A stretch of DNA of 6,226 nt from Syntrophomonadaceae bacterium (GTDB lineage: Bacteria; Bacillota; Syntrophomonadia; Syntrophomonadales; Syntrophomonadaceae). The stretch is from the NCBI GenBank assembly GCA_012522705.1, contig JAAYJY010000045.1, positions 1 through 6,226 on the forward strand, read 5' to 3'. The notes under the pieces were generated by a model, which worked only from the letters and a program-made list of their open reading frames with translations, ran no database searches and was not told where the DNA came from. This document shows positions 1 to 5,896 of this stretch, one piece after another (position 1 is the first letter of the stretch; every line of letters begins with the position of its first letter). A program made the position numbers and the translations under genes.

Positions 1-104
1 CGGTGGGACCGAGCGATGTTATGGGGACCAGCGGCGGAGCCAATCTGTATTTTGAGCTGAGAAGCAAGGATGGACCGGTAAATCCCCATAGTTTGTTCGA
101 GTAA
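1..104 (+). CDS. spoIVFA: C-terminal end of M23-like protein, probable SpoIVFA (5' end outside window)
   Basis: Only the last 33 codons are present, read from position 3 to the TAA at 102-104. The tail, with YFELRSKDGPVNPHSLFE, is the typical end of a LytM/M23 peptidase domain, where a glycine-rich turn leads into an H-L-H-F-E strand and then a G-x-P-V-x-P ending. Here the catalytic H-x-H is replaced by N-L-Y (codons 42-50), so this domain should not hold zinc in the usual way. A degenerate LytM domain is what is known for SpoIVFA, the membrane partner that holds SpoIVFB inactive until SpoIVB and CtpB signal from the forespore. The next gene, 2 bases downstream, is spoIVFB, which supports the assignment. 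The alternative is another M23-family cell-wall protein; the visible piece alone cannot exclude it. Confidence 0.75.
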   Translation, partial: VGPSDVMGTSGGANLYFELRSKDGPVNPHSLFE

Positions 105-106
105 TT

Positions 107-970
107 ATGCTTATAGGCAAGATCGGCGGTATCCGCATTCGGATAAACCTGTTGGTTTTGCTGTTAGGCGGGCTGTACGCTTATCTGGGACTGGCGGTGG
201 AGATACTGCTGATATTGGCAGCAGTGCTCATCCACGAGATGGCCCACCTCATAATGGCCCGCCTCTTGGGGATCCGGGTGGCGGAAATCGACTTGCTGCC
301 TTTTGGCGGTCAGGCCAAGATGGAGGATTACACTGGGCTGGATCCAGAACAGGATATCTACCTGGCCTTGTCGGGACCGGCGGCTAGCCTATCGGCGGCG
401 GCGATTTTTTATTTTCTGCAAGAGCAGATCGCTTCTCCATACCTGCCCATGTTTATCAACATCAACCTCTATCTCGGTCTTTTCAACCTCTGCCCCGGAC
501 TGCCCATGGACGGCGGACATATTTTGCGCGCGGTGCTGTCCAAATTTATCGGATATAAGCGAGCCACCTCGCGTACTGCCGCCTTGGGCAAACTCATCGC
601 CCTGGGGCTCATCGCCTGGGGCGGTTACCAGCTTTATTATCTGCAGTCGATCGGAATGAATTTCATCGTAGTGGGGGCCCTGCTGCTGTGGGCGGCCCAC
701 CGGGAGGGTCGCTTGCTGGCTTATGCTTTCATGCGCTATTTGGTCAACAAAAAGAGCGAACTGTCCAAACACGGCCTGCTGCCGGCCCAGCAGATAGTGA
801 GCCGGGAAGATACCTTGATCAAGGTGCTCCTGGAATCGGCTCGGCCCAATTCCTACATGGTGGTATGGGCCATGGATGACAGCGACAATATGATGGGGGT
901 GCGCTCGGAGGCGGAATTGATCGAGTGCTTTTTGGATAAGGGGCCCAAAGCGCGTCTGCGTGATTGCTGA
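107..970 (+). CDS. spoIVFB: SpoIVFB-type M50 intramembrane metalloprotease with C-terminal CBS-like domain
   Basis: This 287-residue site-2-protease-family enzyme probably cleaves the pro-sequence of sigma-K in the mother-cell-derived outer forespore membrane. The zinc motif is HEMAH (residues 43-47: H43, E44, H47), and the third ligand lies in NLCPGLPMDGGH (127-138; D135). This nearly matches the known B. subtilis layout (E44, D137). Hydrophobic segments at about 14-30, 32-50, 84-103, 113-130, 158-176 and 183-197 fit a six-helix core. Residues about 222-287 (LLPAQQIVSRED... then VRSEAELIECF) look like the single CBS-type domain that senses ATP in SpoIVFB. The ATG lies 2 bases after the upstream stop and has no strong ribosome binding site, so translation is probably coupled to that gene. 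The family's usual N-L-x-P is N-L-C-P here, a minor oddity. A general M50 protease is the only alternative; context favours SpoIVFB. Confidence 0.92.
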   Translation: MLIGKIGGIRIRINLLVLLLGGLYAYLGLAVEILLILAAVLIHEMAHLIMARLLGIRVAEIDLLPFGGQAKMEDYTGLDPEQDIYLALSGPAASLSAAAIFYFLQEQIASPYLPMFININLYLGLFNLCPGLPMDGGHILRAVLSKFIGYKRATSRTAALGKLIALGLIAWGGYQLYYLQSIGMNFIVVGALLLWAAHREGRLLAYAFMRYLVNKKSELSKHGLLPAQQIVSREDTLIKVLLESARPNSYMVVWAMDDSDNMMGVRSEAELIECFLDKGPKARLRDC

Positions 971-989
971 TTCGGTTTGTTTGTCAGGG

Positions 990-1017
990 TTGTGAATCTG
1001 GGGGATGGATTTATGAT
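990..1017 (+). promoter_or_regulatory. Candidate sigma-A promoter for the radical SAM/DUF2344/rng block
   Basis: TTGTGA (990-995) and TATGAT (1012-1017) are separated by 16 bases. The -10 matches the consensus at 5 of 6 positions and the -35 at 4 of 6. Transcription would start near 1024, giving a leader of about 30 bases before the ATG at 1053. The gap has no terminator hairpin, so read-through from spoIVFB is also possible. A separate vegetative promoter makes sense because the spoIVF genes are normally mother-cell specific. This is a prediction from sequence only. Confidence 0.5.
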
Positions 1018-1052
1018 AAGATAATAAAAGCAATTTTCTGACGGAGGCTTCT

Positions 1053-2906
1053 ATGAAGGACAAGCTCTTCCGGGACATCCTGCCCCGGGTGACCAAACCG
1101 ATTCGCTACGTAGGCGCAGAGCTTAATGCAATCAGAAAAAACTGGAGCCAAAGCCAGGTGAAGATGGCTCTGGCCTTCCCCGATGTTTATGAGATCGGCA
1201 TGGCTCATATCGGCAGCAAGATTCTCTATGGATTGGTAAATGAAGAAAGCCCTCATCTGGTAGAGCGGGTATTTACGCCTTGGCCGGATATGGAACAAGT
1301 GATGCGAGAGGAGGGGGTTCAGCTTTATTCGCTGGAGTCATTTACTCCCTTAGAGCGTTTTGATGTCATCGGTTTCTCCCTGCAATATGAATTATCCATT
1401 ACCAATGTTTTGAATATGCTCGATCTGGCCGGAATTCCTCTGCTGGCCAGCCACCGCCGGGAAGGGCACCCGCTGATAATCGGAGGCGGGCCGGTGGCCT
1501 TTAACCCGGAGCCCTTTGCCGATTTTTTTGATGCCCTGCTGATCGGAGAAGGAGAAGAACTGCTGCTGGAGTTTCTTTCCTGTCTGCACGATAATCGGGA
1601 GCGGGGCCGACAGGAGAGGTTGACCCGGACCGCCGCCCTCGAGGGGGTATATGTGCCGTCGGGGTATCGGGTGGACTATAAACCGGATGGTCGCCTGGCC
1701 GATATGAAACCGGTATCAACAGCCTATCCGGCTATGGTGCGGAAACGTTTAGTGGCGGATCTGGACACTGCCTACTACCCGGCACAACCTATCGTCCCTT
1801 ATATGGAAATAGTTCACGACCGGGCGGTCCTGGAAGTTATGCGGGGCTGCCAGAGGGCCTGCCGCTTCTGCCATGCCGGGACTGTTTATCGGCCGGTGCG
1901 GGAACGAAGTGTGGCAGTGTTGAAAGAACAGGCGGACGCGCAGCTGAAAAGCACTGGTTATGACGAAATTTCTTTGGCCTCCTTGAGTACCCTCGATTAC
2001 TCAGGGGTGTCAGAATTGGTCCGGGACCTGGTCAGGACTTATGGCGAGAGGGGCATCGGGGTATCGCTGCCCTCCCTGCGGGTGGATGCATTCTCCATTG
2101 AGCTGGCCAACGAAGTCCGGAAGGTACGCAAGACCACCCTGACCCTGGCCCCCGAGGCTGGCACTCAGAGGTTGCGTGACGTCATTAATAAGAACGTGAC
2201 CGATGAGGATCTTTTTAAAGCGGTGGAGGCCGCCTTCAGCTCGGGTTGGAATTCGGTCAAACTATATTTTATGCTGGGATTGCCTACTGAGACCGAGGCG
2301 GACCTGGATGGTGTGCTGGCTCTGCTGGCCCGGGTCAAAGCTATCGGCCAGCAGCATTCCCGTCGTCTGGTGGAGATCAGGGCCAGCCTGGCTTGTTTCG
2401 TACCCAAGGCCCACACCCCTTTCCAATGGAGCCCTCAGAATACCATATCCCAACTGGAGGAAAAGCGCCGTTATCTCACCCGCCGCAAGATCAAGAATAT
2501 CAAACTCAGTTTTCATAACAGCCGTACCAGCATGCTGGAAGGGGTCATGGCCAGGGGGGACCGCCGGTTGAATCAGGTCATCCTCCGTGCTTGGCAGAAG
2601 GGCTGCAAATTCGATGGCTGGACAGAACATTTTAATTATGACCGATGGATGGAAGCCTTCCGGGAATGTGACATGGATCCGGAATTCTATGTGTACCGGC
2701 AGCGGGACTATGATGAGCTGTTACCCTGGGATTTCATCGATACCGGTGTTTATAAGGCTTACCTGAGCCAGGAAGACCAGTTGGCCGACGCAGCTCTGAC
2801 CACTGCCGACTGCCGCCAGGCAGGCTGCCTTGATTGCGGTATATGCCCCGATTTTGGAGTAAGCCTGGACGTGAAGGAGGGGAAGGCCGATGCGACTGCG
2901 GGCTGA
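1053..2906 (+). CDS. B12-binding-like radical SAM protein (TIGR03960-type), function unknown
   Basis: This 617-residue protein matches by recall the TIGR03960 type found beside DUF2344 in many anaerobes; its substrate is unknown. The N-terminus (about 15-200) resembles a cobalamin-binding fold: FPDVYEIGMAHIG (42-54), GFSLQYELSITN (107-118) and IIGGGP (142-147). The lower-ligand motif D-x-H-x-x-G reads D-V-Y-E-I-G (44-49), so the usual cobalt-ligating histidine is absent. The radical SAM cluster motif is C266-x3-C270-x2-C273 (RGCQRACRFCHAG), which should bind the 4Fe-4S cluster that cleaves S-adenosylmethionine. TLAPEAGTQRLRDVINK (363-379) and YFMLGLPTE (405-413) are typical barrel strands. 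The C-terminus carries a second cysteine set, C587-x4-C592-x2-C595-x2-C598, able to hold another metal site. GGAGG at 1043-1047 sits 5 bases before the ATG. The 3' end overlaps the next gene by 17 bases, so the two are translationally coupled. Confidence 0.9.
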   Translation: MKDKLFRDILPRVTKPIRYVGAELNAIRKNWSQSQVKMALAFPDVYEIGMAHIGSKILYGLVNEESPHLVERVFTPWPDMEQVMREEGVQLYSLESFTPLERFDVIGFSLQYELSITNVLNMLDLAGIPLLASHRREGHPLIIGGGPVAFNPEPFADFFDALLIGEGEELLLEFLSCLHDNRERGRQERLTRTAALEGVYVPSGYRVDYKPDGRLADMKPVSTAYPAMVRKRLVADLDTAYYPAQPIVPYMEIVHDRAVLEVMRGCQRACRFCHAGTVYRPVRERSVAVLKEQADAQLKSTGYDEISLASLSTLDYSGVSELVRDLVRTYGERGIGVSLPSLRVDAFSIELANEVRKVRKTTLTLAPEAGTQRLRDVINKNVTDEDLFKAVEAAFSSGWNSVKLYFMLGLPTETEADLDGVLALLARVKAIGQQHSRRLVEIRASLACFVPKAHTPFQWSPQNTISQLEEKRRYLTRRKIKNIKLSFHNSRTSMLEGVMARGDRRLNQVILRAWQKGCKFDGWTEHFNYDRWMEAFRECDMDPEFYVYRQRDYDELLPWDFIDTGVYKAYLSQEDQLADAALTTADCRQAGCLDCGICPDFGVSLDVKEGKADATAG

Positions 2907-3564
2907 GTACGCGGTGGGCCCAGACCATAGGTTCCTGGCCAACCTGGATATGATGCACGTAATGGAGCGTGCCCTGCGGCGGGCGGACGTCCCGTACCGA
3001 CTCAGCGAAGGGTTCAATCCCCACATCAGGATATCCATGGGTACCGTGCTGCCGGTGGGCATATGGGGTAAGCAGGAATTTTTCGATTTGGAATTGGCGG
3101 CCATGGATCTGGACACCTTTATGAAACGTATGAACCGGGTGTTGCCCCCGGGCATAGAGGTAAAAGCCTGCCGGTCTTTGGGGACCGGCGCCCCGGCCTT
3201 GATGAACTCCATCAATGCTGCCGAATATGCCTTTCGGGTGGGCAGAAGTCCAGCAGAAGTCGAGCCCCTGCTGGCGGAGATCATGAGACTGGAGGAGATC
3301 ATTGTACCCAGTCGGGGCAAGAAAAAGGATGTTAACAAGGACCTGCGCCCTGGCCTCTTCGCACTGAAGGTCGAGGATCAGGGCGACGGGGCGGTCATCA
3401 GAGCTTTAGTCAGTGTAAATGAACCGCTTAATATCAGGTTCGATGAAATGCTGGATCTGCTGACCGGATTTGGTATCAGCCGGGATACAATCCTCGATTT
3501 TTGGCGGGAGGGGCACTTTATCAAACGAGGAGAACGGTTGTTGTCACCGCTGCTTACTCCTTAA
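2890..3564 (+). CDS. DUF2344 / TIGR03936-type radical SAM-associated protein
   Basis: This 224-residue protein resembles the DUF2344 (TIGR03936) family, which is nearly always adjacent or fused to the TIGR03960 radical SAM protein; no biochemical role is known to me. Family-like features are the RFLANLD stretch (14-20), an arginine-rich helix MERALRRADVPY (25-36), SEGFNPHIRIS (39-49), and the basic, polar segment KKKDVNKDLRP (144-154). It has no signal peptide, membrane helix or cysteine cluster, so it is probably a soluble partner of the upstream enzyme, perhaps presenting its substrate (inference). AAGGAGG at 2874-2880 lies inside the radical SAM gene, 9 bases before the ATG, which supports this start and the 17-base overlap. 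Here the two are separate genes rather than the single fused protein known in some bacteria. Confidence 0.88.
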   Translation: MRLRAEYAVGPDHRFLANLDMMHVMERALRRADVPYRLSEGFNPHIRISMGTVLPVGIWGKQEFFDLELAAMDLDTFMKRMNRVLPPGIEVKACRSLGTGAPALMNSINAAEYAFRVGRSPAEVEPLLAEIMRLEEIIVPSRGKKKDVNKDLRPGLFALKVEDQGDGAVIRALVSVNEPLNIRFDEMLDLLTGFGISRDTILDFWREGHFIKRGERLLSPLLTP

Positions 3565-3592
3565 AAGGGAGTGTGGCCGTTTACAATAGGGA

Positions 3593-3604
3593 GAGGTGGA
3601 TTGC
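3593..3604 (+). promoter_or_regulatory. Ribosome binding site that decides the rng start (TTG at 3605)
   Basis: GAGGTG at 3593-3598 matches the anti-Shine-Dalgarno complement and lies 6 bases before TTG 3605-3607. The in-frame GTG at 3596 falls inside this site, and only a weak AGGGAG lies 2 bases before it. Initiation at TTG therefore fits better than at GTG. Confidence 0.65.
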
Positions 3605-5029
3605 TTGGCAAGAGACATTATCGCCGAACAGTACCCATGGGAGACTAGGGTGGCGGTCCTGGAAGAGGGACGCCTGGTGGAAGTCTTCTGGTCGGATAAG
3701 CAAGAGAGTGTGGGCAATATCTATAAAGGCCGGGTCAAAGACCTTATTCCCGGGCTGTCCTGTGCTTTTGTGGATGTGGGGATGGCCAAAAACGCCTATC
3801 TGCAGTCGGGGGATATCAGCATGCTTGCGGCGGTCAGGGGGGGGGCCATCGATGCCGCCCTGCATAGCGGCCAAGAGGTCATGGTGCAGGTCAAAAAGGA
3901 GCCCTTCGCCGATAAAGGAGCCCGAGTGACCGGCGATATAACCATACCGGGACATTTCCTGGTCTTGCTGCCTTATCAGAACGATGTGTCCATCTCCCGC
4001 AAGATAGTAGCTGATGATCGGCGTGAACACCTGCGCCGCCTGATGGAAAAGAACAAGCCGGAGCGGGTGGGGATAATACTCCGCACGGCCTGCCAGGAAG
4101 CCGAGGACAATGAGATACTGGGTGAACTGCGCCGCTTATTGGAAGTCTGGACCGGGGTCAAGTCCCGTTACGACAAGACGCGGGCTCCAGCCTTGATCTA
4201 TGAAGATCTTGGGGTGCTGGAACGGGCTCTGCGTGATTATATGGACGGTGATATCAGCCGTGTTATAACCAATAACTTAAAAATTAAAGAACAGGTCGAA
4301 GCCCGGCTGCAAAAAGACAGTCCCAGTAAGGCCATAAACATAAAATACTCGGAAGGGGACCTCTTCGAGAAGTACGGGGTGGAGAAGGAACTTCGCAAAG
4401 CGGTGCGACGCAAGGTATGGTTGAAAAGCGGAGGATATCTGATTTTTGACAGCACCGAGGCCATGACCGTCATAGATGTCAACAGCGGCAAATTTACCGG
4501 CAAAAACGATTTCGAGACTACCGTGCGCCGTCTCAATCTGGAAGCGGCGGTGGAGATACCCCGGCAATTACGATTGCGTAGCATCGGTGGAATAATTATT
4601 GTTGATTTCATAAACATGAAATGCGATAGCAGTCAGGAGGAAGTGATAGCTACCCTGCGCCAGGAATTACATAAGGACAAGGCTCACTCCCGCATAATCG
4701 GAATGACCGGGCTGGGCCTGCTGGAGATGACCCGGAAGAAATCGCGCTATGGCCTGGACCAGATATTTGATGAAGAATGCTCCTGCTGCCAGGGCAAGGG
4801 TCATACTATCAACATCGTGGCTCTGGCCGGGCAGGTGAAGCGGAAACTGGCCAACCTCGGTTATCTGGAGGGCGGCGTGATAGTATGCGAACTCCACCCC
4901 CATCTGCATGATTTCATCATGAAGGATGAAAAAAACCTGGCCTATATCGAGCAAGCCACCGGCAAGCAGGTGAAGTTGGTGGCAGTTGACGGTTTAAGCC
5001 TGGGCCAGTACAATATCTACCCTGGTTGA
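3605..5029 (+). CDS. rng: Ribonuclease E/G family endoribonuclease (RNase G-like)
   Basis: From TTG 3605 the protein has 474 residues, the length of RNase G rather than scaffold-bearing RNase E. The family cuts single-stranded RNA near 5'-monophosphate ends and acts in rRNA maturation and mRNA decay. The N-terminal S1 RNA-binding domain is clear (about 33-120: GNIYKGRVKDLIPGLSCAFVDVG). The catalytic magnesium aspartates are D291 in TVIDVNSGKF and D334 in IIIVDFINM. Their 43-residue spacing equals that of D303 and D346 in E. coli RNase E. The zinc-link cysteines are C392 and C395 in EECSCCQGKGH. A GTG at 3596 would add three residues, but its ribosome site is poor. The gene follows DUF2344 by 40 bases without an evident terminator, so it is probably cotranscribed with the radical SAM pair. 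A run of nine G (3837-3845) lies in the S1 region; the frame is intact. Confidence 0.93.
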   Translation: MARDIIAEQYPWETRVAVLEEGRLVEVFWSDKQESVGNIYKGRVKDLIPGLSCAFVDVGMAKNAYLQSGDISMLAAVRGGAIDAALHSGQEVMVQVKKEPFADKGARVTGDITIPGHFLVLLPYQNDVSISRKIVADDRREHLRRLMEKNKPERVGIILRTACQEAEDNEILGELRRLLEVWTGVKSRYDKTRAPALIYEDLGVLERALRDYMDGDISRVITNNLKIKEQVEARLQKDSPSKAINIKYSEGDLFEKYGVEKELRKAVRRKVWLKSGGYLIFDSTEAMTVIDVNSGKFTGKNDFETTVRRLNLEAAVEIPRQLRLRSIGGIIIVDFINMKCDSSQEEVIATLRQELHKDKAHSRIIGMTGLGLLEMTRKKSRYGLDQIFDEECSCCQGKGHTINIVALAGQVKRKLANLGYLEGGVIVCELHPHLHDFIMKDEKNLAYIEQATGKQVKLVAVDGLSLGQYNIYPG

Positions 5030-5045
5030 ACGGATGCCAATAATC

Positions 5046-5074
5046 TTGACGCACCAATTTGGATATGTTAAGCT
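5046..5074 (+). promoter_or_regulatory. Candidate sigma-A promoter of rplU-rpmA
   Basis: TTGACG (5046-5051) has a 17-base spacer to TAAGCT (5069-5074), preceded by an extended -10 TGT (5066-5068). The -35 matches at 5 of 6 positions; the -10 is weak but the TGn element compensates. Transcription would begin near 5081, at the 5' edge of the folded leader, which supports the placement. Confidence 0.55.
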
Positions 5075-5079
5075 AACAA

Positions 5080-5155
5080 ATGGTTGCACGTTTTTGCAAC
5101 CGCTCGGATCAGGTTACAAATGGCTTACGGCCTACCTGGAACCGGCGAGTCTGAA
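5080..5155 (+). promoter_or_regulatory. Structured 5' leader of rplU, resembling the L21 leader
   Basis: The first hairpin is perfect: GGTTGCA (5082-5088) pairs with TGCAACC (5095-5101) around a 6-base loop. A second, branched element follows: CTCG (5103-5106) pairs with CGAG (5146-5149), and CAGGT (5110-5114) pairs with ACCTG (5134-5138). An apical GGC/GCC pairing lies at 5122-5124 and 5130-5132. No U-tract follows, so it is not a terminator. Position and architecture fit the ribosomal-protein L21 leader known upstream of rplU in Firmicutes, thought to be where L21 represses its own operon. Identification is by position and fold, not by a covariance search. Confidence 0.68.
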
Positions 5156-5173
5156 AAATGTGGAGGTGTATTG

Positions 5174-5485
5174 ATGTACGCAGTGATTCAAACCGGGGGC
5201 AAACAGTACAAGGTCAACGAAGGGGATATTCTGAAGGTTGAGAAACTGGCCGGTGAAGCCGGCGACAAGCTTACCTTGGACCAGATACTTATCCTAAGTG
5301 ATGGCAATGGGCTGAAGATTGGCTCTCCCTTGGTGTCCGGGGCTACGGTAACAGTGGAAGTGATCGAACAGGGCCGGGGAAAGAAGATAACCGTTTACAA
5401 GTACAAGAGGCGCAAGAACTACCGCCGTAAACAAGGTCATCGCCAGGCTTTCACCAAGATAAAGGTGGAAAAGATCGAAGGCTAG
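5174..5485 (+). CDS. rplU: 50S ribosomal protein L21 (bL21)
   Basis: This 103-residue protein is complete and of normal family length. It begins MYAVIQTGGKQYKVNEGD and ends with the basic tail that contacts 23S rRNA: KKITVYKYKRRKNYRRKQGHRQ followed by FTKIKVEKIEG. L21 binds domain I of 23S rRNA in the large subunit. GGAGGTG (5162-5168) lies 5 bases before the ATG. The frame stays open upstream to a TTG at 5084, but that region is the structured leader and the conserved N-terminus starts at 5174. It is followed by rpmA after 55 bases with no ysxB/prp gene between them. Regulation is probably through the leader just upstream. Confidence 0.98.
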   Translation: MYAVIQTGGKQYKVNEGDILKVEKLAGEAGDKLTLDQILILSDGNGLKIGSPLVSGATVTVEVIEQGRGKKITVYKYKRRKNYRRKQGHRQAFTKIKVEKIEG

Positions 5486-5540
5486 TTTTTTTGGCAGCAA
5501 TGATTCGATAACAGGAGAGCATAACTGGGAGGTAGGTCAT

Positions 5541-5813
5541 ATGGCACATAAAAAGGGTGTTGGCAGCAGCAGGAATGGCAGGGACAGCGAGTCCAAGCGC
5601 CTGGGCGTAAAGCGGGGCGATGGCCAGTTTGTAAGAGCTGGCAATATATTGGTGCGACAGAGAGGGACTAAAATCCATCCCGGCAATAACGTGATGGTCG
5701 GTGGTGATGACACCCTCTTCTGCACAGTGGACGGTCTGGTCAAATTCGAGCGCAAGGGCAGGACTAAAAAACAGGTCAGTGTGTATCCGGTGGAGGAAAG
5801 CGCCACCGTGTAG
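5541..5813 (+). CDS. rpmA: 50S ribosomal protein L27 (bL27), short form without cleavable N-terminal extension
   Basis: This 90-residue protein starts MAHKKGVGSSRNGRDSESKR, the classic L27 N-terminus that reaches into the peptidyl transferase centre after removal of the initiator Met. It continues with the conserved GQFVRAGNILVRQRGTKIHPG core. GGGAGGT (5527-5533) lies 7 bases before the ATG. Most Firmicutes make L27 with about nine extra residues ending in FFA or similar, removed by the Prp protease. Here the upstream in-frame codons back to rplU contain no ATG, GTG or TTG, so no extension can be encoded. It is followed by a strong terminator and probably ends the rplU transcript. Confidence 0.98.
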   Translation: MAHKKGVGSSRNGRDSESKRLGVKRGDGQFVRAGNILVRQRGTKIHPGNNVMVGGDDTLFCTVDGLVKFERKGRTKKQVSVYPVEESATV

Positions 5814-5840
5814 TCTGGCCTCAAGGGCATGAAACACCAG

Positions 5841-5866
5841 CCCCTGGAATGTTCCAGGGGTTTTTG
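5841..5866 (+). terminator. Intrinsic terminator after rpmA
   Basis: CCCCTGGAA (5841-5849) and TTCCAGGGG (5852-5860) form a perfect inverted repeat, in practice about an 8-bp GC-rich stem with a tetraloop. A run of five T (5861-5865) follows directly. It lies 27 bases after the rpmA stop and should separate the ribosomal operon from the Spo0B-like gene. Confidence 0.92.
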
Positions 5867-5896
5867 CTATATTGGGAATGATATGGAGGCGAGGTA

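Noticed and set aside
981..1017. TTGTCA (981-986) as the -35 for TATGAT (1012-1017)
   Set aside because: The 25-base spacer is too long; TTGTGA at 990-995 gives a normal 16-base spacer.
389..1096. 235-codon open frame on the - strand
   Set aside because: It lies antisense across spoIVFB, which has clear catalytic motifs; the translation is rich in His/Gln with no recognisable domain, as expected for a shadow frame.
2721..3338. 205-codon open frame on the - strand
   Set aside because: Antisense to the DUF2344 gene and the end of the radical SAM gene; no domain, and no promoter or terminator of its own.
5082..5101. GGTTGCA/TGCAACC hairpin as a terminator for rng
   Set aside because: The T-run is in the loop, not after the stem, and the stem starts at the predicted rplU transcription start, so it fits a leader better.
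5084..5173. N-terminal extension of L21 from an in-frame TTG at 5084
   Set aside because: The stretch is the folded leader, has no ribosome binding site, and the conserved L21 N-terminus begins at the ATG at 5174 with a strong site.
5868..5873. TATATT as a -10 box for the Spo0B-like gene
   Set aside because: No acceptable -35 exists 16-18 bases upstream; that stretch is the terminator stem. The promoter of this gene remains unassigned.
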